From: CAZNXE01 sp964576465
Lineage (GTDB): Bacteria > Planctomycetota > Planctomycetia > Pirellulales > JAEUIK01
Assembly: GCA_964576465.1 (NCBI GenBank)
Contig: CAZNXE010000025.1
Location: 1-35,218, forward strand
Direction of reading: 5' to 3'
DNA: 35,218 nt
Shown one piece after another: positions 9,064-16,301 of the stretch. The notes below the pieces were generated by a model that saw nothing but the letters and a program-made list of their open reading frames with translations, searched no databases and had not been told where the DNA came from. Numbering within the stretch: position 1 is the stretch's first letter; every line of letters starts with the position of its first letter. Both the position numbers and the translations under genes were made by a program.

Positions 9064-10369
9064 GTCTATCGCCCGCGGTTTCGGTCTTCGCGGCGGCGAT
9101 GACATCTTTTCCCATGAGGGGCCGCAGCACCTCGGGCACGGCAATCGAACCATCTGCCTGCTGATAGTTTTCCATCACGGCAATCATCGCTCGGCTGGTG
9201 GCGATCGCGGTTCCATTTAAGGTATGTGCGAGCCGCGTTCCTTTTTCGCCTTTGGTTCGATAGCGGATGTTCAGCCGCCGGGCTTGATAGTCGGTGCAGT
9301 TCGAGGTGCTGGTCACCTCGCCGAACTCGCCCCCATCGCCTCGGCCGGGCATCCATGCTTCAAGATCGAACTTGCGATACGCCGGCCCTCCCAAATCACC
9401 GGTCGCCGTATCGACCACGCGGTAGGGAATTCCCAGCGCGTCAAAGATCCTGCACTCCAACTGACACAGTTGATCGAGCATGGTGTCGCTCTCCTCAGGC
9501 AACGTAAATGCAAACATCTCAACTTTCGTAAACTGATGCACGCGGTACAACCCCCGCGATGCCCGACCGCCGGCCCCGGCCTCGGTGCGATAACAGTGAC
9601 TCAGTCCGCAGAGCTTCAGCGGTAGCGTTTCCTTGTCGACCGTCTGTCCGGAGTAGAGACCGCCGAGGGTAATTTCGGCCGTGGCGATCATGCTCAAGTC
9701 CGTCTCGGCGATGCTGTAGATCTGCGTTTCCGGACCGCGGGGAATGTAGCCCGTGCCTTGCAAGATTTCGTTGCGTGCCATGTCGGGCGTCATCATCGCC
9801 GTAAATCCTTCGGCCATGACCATGTCCAGCGCGAACCGCTGCAGCGCCATATCCAACAACACGGCATCATTTTTCAAAAAGTAAAACCCATGACCGGCCA
9901 CTCGAGCGCCACCCTCGAAGTCCAACAGGTCGAGGGCTTCGCCAAGGTCGACATGATCTTTGGGCGCAAAGTCGAACGCTCGGATTGGAGTCGCGCCACG
10001 ACGAAGCTCTAGGTTCGCTTTGTCGTCGACACCAATGGGAGCCTCGGGATGCGAACGATTGGGAATCCCCCGCAGCAACTCCGCCACCTCGTCATTCATC
10101 GCGTCAAGTTCGCTGGTCATGGCAGTGACCTGATCTCTCAACGCGCGACCTTCCTGCTTGCGAGCCTCACGCTGCTCGGCGTCCGGCGCCTTGCCAATCG
10201 ACTTCGAGACTTCGTTTGCCCGGCGGTTGAGCAGCTCCAACTCCTGCTGCTTCGGGCGACGTTCGTTCTCCAAGGCGACGAGCCGGTCGATGTCGACCTC
10301 TACGCCCCGCCGCTGGCAATTCGTTTTGACTTCTTCAACGTTTTCTAAGATGTACTTGCGATCGAGCAT
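9053..10369 (-). CDS. serS: Seryl-tRNA synthetase
   Basis: A 438-residue class II aminoacyl-tRNA synthetase that charges tRNA-Ser with serine in the cytoplasm. Residues about 1-105 form the N-terminal coiled-coil arm (ALENERRPKQQELELLNRRA). The catalytic core shows motif 2 (CYRTEAGAGGRASRGLYRVH, then QFTKVEMF) and motif 3 (LNGTAIATSRAMIAVMEN). Length is normal for the family. The ATG at 10369 begins the standard MLDRKYI N-terminus; only a weak AAGAAA precedes it. A 23-bp palindrome ends about 14 nt before this ATG, leaving almost no room for a separate promoter. Expression must therefore come through or from within that palindrome. Confidence 0.97.
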   Translation of the reverse strand: MLDRKYILENVEEVKTNCQRRGVEVDIDRLVALENERRPKQQELELLNRRANEVSKSIGKAPDAEQREARKQEGRALRDQVTAMTSELDAMNDEVAELLRGIPNRSHPEAPIGVDDKANLELRRGATPIRAFDFAPKDHVDLGEALDLLDFEGGARVAGHGFYFLKNDAVLLDMALQRFALDMVMAEGFTAMMTPDMARNEILQGTGYIPRGPETQIYSIAETDLSMIATAEITLGGLYSGQTVDKETLPLKLCGLSHCYRTEAGAGGRASRGLYRVHQFTKVEMFAFTLPEESDTMLDQLCQLECRIFDALGIPYRVVDTATGDLGGPAYRKFDLEAWMPGRGDGGEFGEVTSTSNCTDYQARRLNIRYRTKGEKGTRLAHTLNGTAIATSRAMIAVMENYQQADGSIAVPEVLRPLMGKDVIAAAKTETAGDRLKK

Positions 10370-10382
10370 GGTTTCTTACGTT

Positions 10383-10459
10383 TGAAAAAAGGGGATAAGT
10401 CCAATTTATCGGAACGGCCCTGCGGTGCTTTGCTGAAATTGGACTTATCCCCTTTTTCA
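10383..10459. repeat. Long near-perfect palindrome between M20 peptidase and serS
   Basis: The left arm (10383-10407) starts TGAAAAAAGGGGATAAG and the right arm (10436-10459) is its reverse complement apart from one A in the A-run. The stem is about 23 bp with a 28-nt loop. On the minus strand the second arm ends in TTTTTT, so it looks like a terminator or attenuator downstream of the M20 gene, whose TGA stop (10457-10459) is part of the stem. The exact symmetry could also mark a dispersed palindromic repeat; no second copy occurs in this window. Confidence 0.8.
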
Positions 10460-11821
10460 GCAAGCGGCCAATTCCCTCCACAACTGGGCACTGGCGCTGA
10501 TTCCCCGATGGAAATCGGCCAGACAGAACTTTTCGTTCGGGCTGTGCGTGTTGTCGTCGTTCAACCCCCAACCCAACAGTAAGGTATCGATTCCCAGTTC
10601 ATCGTGAAAGGTCGAGACGACCGGAATCGAGCCGCCTTCGCGAATGTTCACCGGTGCCCGTCCAAAACCATGTTCGATTGCTCGTGCCGCGGCGGCGACA
10701 TAAGGACTATCCAGTGGCACGACCACCCCTGCCGAGCAGTGAAAGTCGATCAGCTCCATCGTCACTCCCGGCGGCAAGAGGCTTTGCAGATAGTTGCGCA
10801 ATGCTTCGGTGATCTTGTCGGGGTCCTGCTTTGGCACCAATCGAAAGCTAAACTTCGCGGTTGCGGTTGCCGGAATCACCGTCTTGGCCCCTTCGCCCTG
10901 ATAGCCAGCATCGAGACCGCAAACATCGTAAGAGGGTCGCGTCCATCGCCGCTCCAAGTTACTAAACCCCTGCTCGCCGCTGGTTCCCGCAACACCGATT
11001 TGTTGTTCGAAGGCCTTCTCGTCGAACGCGAGTGCGGCAAGCTGTTGTCGTTCATGCTCGTCGATTGGCGTAACGTCATCGTAAAACCCCGGCACTTGAA
11101 TGCGGCCCTGGTCATCGACCAGCGCTGCCAACAATCGCGCGGCAACAGTCGCCGGATTCGACACCGCGCCACCGAACGAGCCGGAGTGCAGGTCTTGTGT
11201 CGGGCCTTTCAAGCGAAGTTCGTAGTAGGCGATCCCGCGGAGACCATAGGTAATCGCCGGCTGTCCTGGACCGAACTGGCTCGTATCGCTGATGACCACC
11301 AGTTGGCTTTCAAGCTCACGCTGCCGCTGCTTGAGAAACGGCCCCAGGTTCATGCTGCCGACTTCCTCTTCACCTTCGACGACGAATTTCAACTGAACCG
11401 GCAGTTTCCCATGGCAGCGGACCCATGCCTCGGCACTTTTGACATGCGTGAACAACTGCCCCTTATCGTCGGTGGCACCACGTGCATAAATATTCCCCTC
11501 ACGACGGGTCGGCTCGAAGGGGGGCGAGATCCATTCGTCCAGCGGATCGGGGGGCTGCACATCATAGTGGCCGTAGACGAGAACCGTCGGAGCACCCGGC
11601 ACCGGTTCCGATTCGGCATAGACGACTGGAAATCCGTCGGTCTCGACAAGCTGCGTCGAGAAGCCTAGCTCGCGAAACTGCGTGGCGAGCCACTCGCCAG
11701 CAGAGCGAACGTCGCTGCGATACTTGCTGTCCGCGCTAACGCTAGGAATGCGAAGCCACCCGCACAGTTCGTCCTCGAAACGCGCGGCATGTTTCTTGAG
11801 ATAATCATCGATCTCGGTCAT
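10457..11821 (-). CDS. M20-family metallo-dipeptidase
   Basis: A 454-residue zinc-dependent peptidase of the M20/M25/M40 clan, cytosolic-dipeptidase type (no signal peptide). Metal-site motifs are visible in order: LVYGHYDVQPPDP (His and Asp ligands), GATDDKGQ, the catalytic-base region EGEEEVGS, VISDTSQF, and the C-terminal HSPNEKF histidine. The dimerisation insert contains LKGPTQDLHSGSFGG, typical of the family. The start is placed at ATG 11821 (MTEIDDYLKKHAARFEDEL), with AGGG about 8 nt upstream; a longer in-frame extension to 11956 overlaps the clpS promoter area and has no family counterpart. It is divergent from clpS and precedes serS on the same strand. The substrate is not predictable beyond small peptides. 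Confidence 0.9.
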   Translation of the reverse strand: MTEIDDYLKKHAARFEDELCGWLRIPSVSADSKYRSDVRSAGEWLATQFRELGFSTQLVETDGFPVVYAESEPVPGAPTVLVYGHYDVQPPDPLDEWISPPFEPTRREGNIYARGATDDKGQLFTHVKSAEAWVRCHGKLPVQLKFVVEGEEEVGSMNLGPFLKQRQRELESQLVVISDTSQFGPGQPAITYGLRGIAYYELRLKGPTQDLHSGSFGGAVSNPATVAARLLAALVDDQGRIQVPGFYDDVTPIDEHERQQLAALAFDEKAFEQQIGVAGTSGEQGFSNLERRWTRPSYDVCGLDAGYQGEGAKTVIPATATAKFSFRLVPKQDPDKITEALRNYLQSLLPPGVTMELIDFHCSAGVVVPLDSPYVAAAARAIEHGFGRAPVNIREGGSIPVVSTFHDELGIDTLLLGWGLNDDNTHSPNEKFCLADFHRGISASAQLWRELAAC

Positions 11822-11999
11822 CGGGCGACCCTGTTTATGAGTGAGAAATGCCGGAAACCGCCACGACAATCTTCGGCACCCACCGAAAAAGGGGAGTAAA
11901 ACCGTGTCGCCATGGGCGTGCCGTGCAATATACTGATTGACAGGCTTGGCCGCCAAGGAGCCGGCCCGGGGTCGTCCATCTAGTTCGCGAGATCGTACC

Positions 12000-12383
12000 G
12001 TGTCCGATCAACCAGAAAATGCACCCGAGCAGTTCGGGGTTGCCGTCTCTGCCCCACCGCAGGAAGAGACCGAACAAGAACGCAAACGCCGCGGAGCAAA
12101 ACCAAAGCGGCAACCGCGATACACTGTGATCTTGTGGGACGACAACGATCATTCGTACGAGTACGTGATTTTGATGCTAAGGGCGCTGTTTGGTCACGAT
12201 CGACCGCGCGGCATGCAGCTCGCCACCGAAGTCGATACGCGGGGCAAGGTCATCGTGTTGACCACGACGCGCGAGCACGCCGAATTGAAACGCGACCAGA
12301 TCCACGCCTTTGGCAAAGACGATATGGTAGCCAGCTGCGCGGGTTCGATGAGCGCTACCATCGAACCAGTCCCGACTGATTGA
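12000..12383 (+). CDS. clpS: ClpS-family Clp protease adaptor, with altered N-degron pocket
   Basis: A 127-residue ClpS-like adaptor. Proteins of this family bind the ClpA/ClpC N-domain and deliver N-degron substrates. GTG 12000 is preferred; upstream in-frame codons give a low-complexity tail. Residues about 1-45 are a charged, disordered extension (EETEQERKRRGAKPKRQPR), longer than usual. The core starts with YTVILWDDNDHSYEYV, matching the N-D-D/x-TPMEFV segment that forms the N-degron site. In the following helix the family Leu-Ala-Val-His-Tyr-Gln-Gly-Lys region reads ATEVDTRGK, so the His that contacts the substrate alpha-amino group appears to be Asp. Substrate choice may therefore differ. 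No clpA/clpC is adjacent. TATACT at 11929-11934 is a possible -10 box. Confidence 0.85.
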   Translation: MSDQPENAPEQFGVAVSAPPQEETEQERKRRGAKPKRQPRYTVILWDDNDHSYEYVILMLRALFGHDRPRGMQLATEVDTRGKVIVLTTTREHAELKRDQIHAFGKDDMVASCAGSMSATIEPVPTD

Positions 12384-12527
12384 TCGGGCCTCCCACAGCC
12401 GTCTTGTGGGGTGTGCCTGAAGTCCGACAGACGATACATTCGTGGATGTCGTGATTCTCAAACCAATTGCGATCCGCACAAGCAAATCTCTGATTACGCT
12501 CTGTATCTCTGAGTTGTGATTGCAAGT

Positions 12528-13814
12528 ATGTCGAAAGCAACGCTCCGCACGGTGACGCTCGGTTGCAAGGTCAACCAATACGAAACCGAGTACGTTCGTC
12601 AGGGGCTGACCTCCGCCGGGTATCGCGATGCGGAGCGTGATGAACCGGCCGATCTGTGCATCGTTAACACCTGCACGGTCACCGCCGAAGGCGACGCGAA
12701 AAGCCGTCAGACAATTCGCCGACTCGGACGTCGTAATCCCGACGCACGGATCATCGTCATGGGCTGCTACGCCACCCGCGCGCCAGAGGAAGTTGCATCT
12801 CTGCCCGGGGTGGTCGAGGTTGTTCGCGACAAACGCGAGCTTCCCGATCTACTCGGACGCATGGGAGTCATTGATATTCCCACCGGGATCAGCAAATTCG
12901 GTAATCGTCATCGCGCATTCGTAAAAGTACAAGATGGCTGCATCTTGCGATGTAGCTTTTGCATCATTCCCACGGTGCGTCCCGGATTGACGAGCCGCCC
13001 CGCGGATGAAATTGTCGACGAAGTGCGAAGGCTCGTAGACCACGGGCACCGGGAAGTGGTGCTCACCGGCATTCATCTCGGGCACTACGGAGTTGATCTC
13101 AACCAAGGTCGCCCGAAGCGCGACTGGGTGCGCCTTGCCCAATTGCTCGCGCGACTTGCCGAACTCGAAGGCGACTTCCGGGTGCGACTATCGAGTATCG
13201 AGGCCACTGAACTTACCCGCGATCTGTTAGAGGTAATGGCTGCCAACCCTGGGCGCATCTGCCCTCACTTGCACGTATCGATGCAGAGCGGTTCTGATGC
13301 CGTGTTGCGACGCATGCGTCGTCGTTGGGGCAGTCGACGGTTCATCGACCGCTGTATGCTGGCCCGGGAGATGATCGATCGACTGGCGATCACGACGGAC
13401 ATCATCGTCGGGTTCCCTGGCGAGAGTGAAGCCGACTTCGAGGCGAGTTGCCGGGTTTCGGAAGAGGTGAACTTCTCGAAGATCCACATTTTCCCCTTCA
13501 GCCCCCGCCGCACCACGGCAGCAGCCACGATGCCCGATCAGGTGGCCCCTCAAACCAAGGCTGACCGCGTACGGCGATTGGGTGAGTTGGAACATCAACT
13601 CCAGCAACGGTTCTTCGCCAGTCTGAAAGGCACGCAACTGCGGGTCTTGCTTGAGTCCCTCATGGACGATCGCCCCGGATGGAGCGTTGGCACGTCGTGT
13701 CGTTACGCGCCGGTCGAAGTTCCCACGCCAACAACCGGCACGTTCGTCGACGTCATCGCCGGACCGGTTGTTGATGCCCGCATTCAGGCGGCGAAGATCG
13801 TGGGCCCCGCTTGA
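12528..13814 (+). CDS. mtaB: tRNA t6A37 methylthiotransferase MtaB
   Basis: A 428-residue radical-SAM enzyme that converts t6A to ms2t6A at position 37 of ANN-decoding tRNAs. The MTTase N-terminal domain starts TVTLGCKVNQYETE, the signature that separates MtaB from MiaB and RimO. Its three iron-sulfur cysteines are Cys13, Cys49 (NTCTVT) and the Cys of VMGCYAT. The radical SAM cluster motif is C-x3-C-x2-C in CILRCSFC. HVSMQSGSDAVLRRMRR and DIIVGFPGE are typical of the family. A C-terminal TRAM-like segment follows (about 360-425). ATG 12528 is used; GTG 12516 is an in-frame alternative four codons upstream, and neither has a strong ribosome site. It appears to be a single-gene unit. Confidence 0.95.
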   Translation: MSKATLRTVTLGCKVNQYETEYVRQGLTSAGYRDAERDEPADLCIVNTCTVTAEGDAKSRQTIRRLGRRNPDARIIVMGCYATRAPEEVASLPGVVEVVRDKRELPDLLGRMGVIDIPTGISKFGNRHRAFVKVQDGCILRCSFCIIPTVRPGLTSRPADEIVDEVRRLVDHGHREVVLTGIHLGHYGVDLNQGRPKRDWVRLAQLLARLAELEGDFRVRLSSIEATELTRDLLEVMAANPGRICPHLHVSMQSGSDAVLRRMRRRWGSRRFIDRCMLAREMIDRLAITTDIIVGFPGESEADFEASCRVSEEVNFSKIHIFPFSPRRTTAAATMPDQVAPQTKADRVRRLGELEHQLQQRFFASLKGTQLRVLLESLMDDRPGWSVGTSCRYAPVEVPTPTTGTFVDVIAGPVVDARIQAAKIVGPA

Positions 13815-13829
13815 CGGCGTAGGAAAAAG

Positions 13830-14005
13830 CGTAGGTCAGGGCTCGCCCTGACATGCCCCTACCTAACACACTATACGCCGGCAAGAAACAACGTCCCGCT
13901 TAGGACGAAGTAACGAGGGTGCCGTGACATTGCCGAGTAGCACGGTGCCGGACATCGTGGTGGTCAACGTTTGCAGCTCCGTGTCAGGGCGAGCCCTGAC
14001 CTACG
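13830..14005. mobile_element. MITE-like element with 24-bp terminal inverted repeats
   Basis: The segment 13830-13853 (CGTAGGTCAGGGCTCGCCCT plus GACA) is exactly reverse-complementary to 13982-14005. Each arm also contains an internal imperfect palindrome (GTCAGGGC-GAGC-CCTGAC type), so each can fold alone. The 128-nt interior has no open frame worth calling. It starts 15 nt after the mtaB stop. The form fits a non-autonomous miniature element or an extragenic palindromic repeat pair. No target-site duplication could be assigned with confidence. Confidence 0.6.
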
Positions 14006-14300
14006 GCTACTGCTGAGGATCCAAGTCGTTGCGCAACTGTGGGTTATAACTTCGGCGATGGGACATGCCAGCACATGAAATCCGCCCTGGTTGGTGATGG
14101 GGTGTTTTGCTAGACTCCGCCGCTCAACTCGTCGCTGGCTGCCGTTCGGTGGCCAGGGAACAGCTTTTCGATTCCATTTCCCTTTTCGGTCCTGACCCTG
14201 CGCCGGCGGTTCATCGCGTGGTGGCTGGCATGCGATTGCCGGCTCACATCGCACGGACGAATCGTTGTTGGTCGAAGGTACGTCGCCGAGGAGCAGATTC

Positions 14301-15461
14301 ATGTTGTCAGTCGTTGTTCGACGAACGGTTCTTGCGGTCGCTTTGTGTTGCCTTTTCGGTGAGCGTGTCTCTGCCGCGCCGGTTTGGCAGCGGCTGAGTT
14401 TGTTTCGTCACATCGAAGCTGACAAGGACAAAGAGTATCCGCTGACGGAAGAAAGCGGTCCGTGGCTCATTCTGGCGGTAACGTTCTTGGGTGACCGTGC
14501 CGAGCAACAGGCGCATGATCTGGTGTATGAACTTCGCAAGGAATACAAGCTGCCGGCGTACACCCATGCCATGAACTTTGACTTCTCAGAAGGCGTTCAA
14601 GGCCGCTCGATCAACCAGTTTGGCCGACCGGCGCAGATGAAGTATCGCCGAGGCAAGAAGTACAAAGAAATCGCGGTCCTCGTGGGCGACTTCCCCTCGG
14701 TCGACGACCCCGAAGCCCAAAAGGTGATGAAGCGGCTTAAGACCGCTGCCCCCAAATCCATGCAGTCGAGTGAAGACAATCCGTCGGCGCAACCGTTGGG
14801 GGGATATCGGCAGATTCAAAAGCAGGTACTCAAGGCCATCAACGAGTACAAAAGCGACAATGGTCAGCGGAACAGCAGATCGGCCCAACAGCGGGTCCAG
14901 CATGGTCAACTGTCGCACGCTTTTCTCACGACGAACCCCATGCTGCCACGTGAATACTTCGTGCCAGCGGGCGTCGATCCATTCGTCGTTCGCATGAACG
15001 AGCAAGTCCAGCACAGCCTACTCGGGTGCCCTGGCAAGTACAGCGTGCAAGTTGCCACGTTCAAGGCCCAAGTGGTCATCGATCCCAAGCAAATCGCGGC
15101 TGTCGAAAGTGGCGCGGAAACGCTCGACAGCAATCTTGCCGAGGCGGCCCAAAAAGCGCACGACTTAACCGAGGCTTTGATCGCCAAGGGATATCAAGCC
15201 TATGAATTCCACGACCGCTACTTGAGCATCGTCACTGTCGGCAGCTTCAATACCGTGGGTACTCCAAGGGCCGATGGAAAAATCGAAATCAATCCACAAA
15301 TCCACCGCATCATGGAAACCTTCGGCGCCAAGAAGTTTGCCGGCGGCATCTCCCCCAAGACCATCGCCGGAATTGCCTTGGACGTTCAACCGGTCCCCGT
15401 TAAAGTTCCGAAGCAATCAATTAGCGCTGCATACGCGCGCCGTGGAACTTGGCGACGATAG
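14301..15461 (+). CDS. Secreted protein with SPOR-like repeats, function unknown
   Basis: A 386-residue exported protein. ATG 14301 has AGGAG 7 nt upstream, and a signal peptide follows (MLSVVVRRTVLAVALCCLFG, probable cut near VSAAP). I do not recognise a named family. Two segments resemble the beta-alpha-beta pattern of SPOR domains: about residues 55-95 (WLILAVTFLGDRAEQQAHDL then VYELRKEYKLPAYTHAM) and about 245-315 (YSVQVATF, LTEALIAKGYQAYEF, YLSIVTVGSF). A charged Lys/Arg/Gln-rich linker lies between. SPOR domains bind denuded peptidoglycan, which planctomycetes of this group have only in small amounts, so the actual ligand is open. It probably stays in the periplasm. Gene-free sequence precedes it, and rdgB follows 96 bp downstream. 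Confidence 0.75.
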   Translation: MLSVVVRRTVLAVALCCLFGERVSAAPVWQRLSLFRHIEADKDKEYPLTEESGPWLILAVTFLGDRAEQQAHDLVYELRKEYKLPAYTHAMNFDFSEGVQGRSINQFGRPAQMKYRRGKKYKEIAVLVGDFPSVDDPEAQKVMKRLKTAAPKSMQSSEDNPSAQPLGGYRQIQKQVLKAINEYKSDNGQRNSRSAQQRVQHGQLSHAFLTTNPMLPREYFVPAGVDPFVVRMNEQVQHSLLGCPGKYSVQVATFKAQVVIDPKQIAAVESGAETLDSNLAEAAQKAHDLTEALIAKGYQAYEFHDRYLSIVTVGSFNTVGTPRADGKIEINPQIHRIMETFGAKKFAGGISPKTIAGIALDVQPVPVKVPKQSISAAYARRGTWRR

Positions 15462-15557
15462 GGTGGATGAAACTACGTGCCGTGAGAGACTTGTTTTCCG
15501 GCGACGATCGTACACAATGGCCGACCGTGGAATTATCTGTTTCAACGCTGTGTCGAT

Positions 15558-16190
15558 GTGCCCTTGTCGTCTCTTCCCCTCTTAGTGCTCGGTACGCACA
15601 ACCGCAATAAGGCGGTCGAACTGGCCGCGTTGCTGGCGCCGGTGGGGATCGAAGTTCACACACTCGAGCGATTCCCCGAGGCGATCGAAGTCGAAGAGAC
15701 CGGGACAACCTTCGCCGAGAATGCGGCTCTAAAAGCCAGCGAGCAGGCCCAACACTTGCAGCGATGGGTGCTTGGCGAAGACAGCGGGATTGTTGTCGAC
15801 GCGCTGGACGGGGCACCAGGTGTTTATTCAGCCCGATTTTCCGGTCCTGATGCGAGCGACGAAGCCAATAACCGGCACCTGCTCCAACAGTTGGGCGATA
15901 CGCCCCTGCCACGACGTACGGCTCACTATGTTTGTCACGCGGCGCTTTCCAATCCGGCGGGCGAAATTCTGGTCCAACAAGAAGCGTATTGCCATGGACG
16001 GATTCGTTTCGAGGCGTCCGGCACCTCCGGCTTCGGATACGACCCGTTGTTCGAGATCGTCGAATACCACCGCACCTTTGGCGAGCTGGGGCCAAAGGTG
16101 AAGGCTTGTCTCAGCCATCGCTCGCGAGCCATCCGCCAAATCCTGCCAGAGATCGTTCGCCTGTTGAGAGCAGCCAACGTCGATCGTTAA
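15558..16190 (+). CDS. rdgB: XTP/dITP diphosphatase (RdgB/HAM1)
   Basis: A 210-residue pyrophosphatase that removes non-canonical purine nucleotides (XTP, dITP, ITP) from the pool. Family motifs are in order: LVLGTHNRNKAVEL (substrate-binding SxNxxK-type loop), EETGTTFAENAALKA, the metal-site GEDSGIVVDALDGAPGVYSA, and the C-terminal SGTSGFGYDPLF followed by LSHRSRA. Length is normal. The start is uncertain: GTG 15558 is the first in-frame start giving MPLSSLPLLVLGTHN, with no clear ribosome site; an in-frame TTG lies two codons later. It follows the SPOR-like gene in the same direction and converges on glgX. Confidence 0.95.
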   Translation: MPLSSLPLLVLGTHNRNKAVELAALLAPVGIEVHTLERFPEAIEVEETGTTFAENAALKASEQAQHLQRWVLGEDSGIVVDALDGAPGVYSARFSGPDASDEANNRHLLQQLGDTPLPRRTAHYVCHAALSNPAGEILVQQEAYCHGRIRFEASGTSGFGYDPLFEIVEYHRTFGELGPKVKACLSHRSRAIRQILPEIVRLLRAANVDR

Positions 16191-16301
16191 CGCTGGTTCA
16201 TTGGTGGCTGAATAGTATGGTCGCGACGTTGAAGACCGGTTAAAGATGGGTGCGAGCACCTCATCCTACAGGTATCGCTGTAACGCAGGCCTGGCCACTC
16301 A

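Noticed and set aside
10457..11956. Longer M20 peptidase starting at 11956
   Set aside because: The extra N-terminus resembles no M20 protein and would run into the divergent clpS promoter region; ATG 11821 fits the family start.
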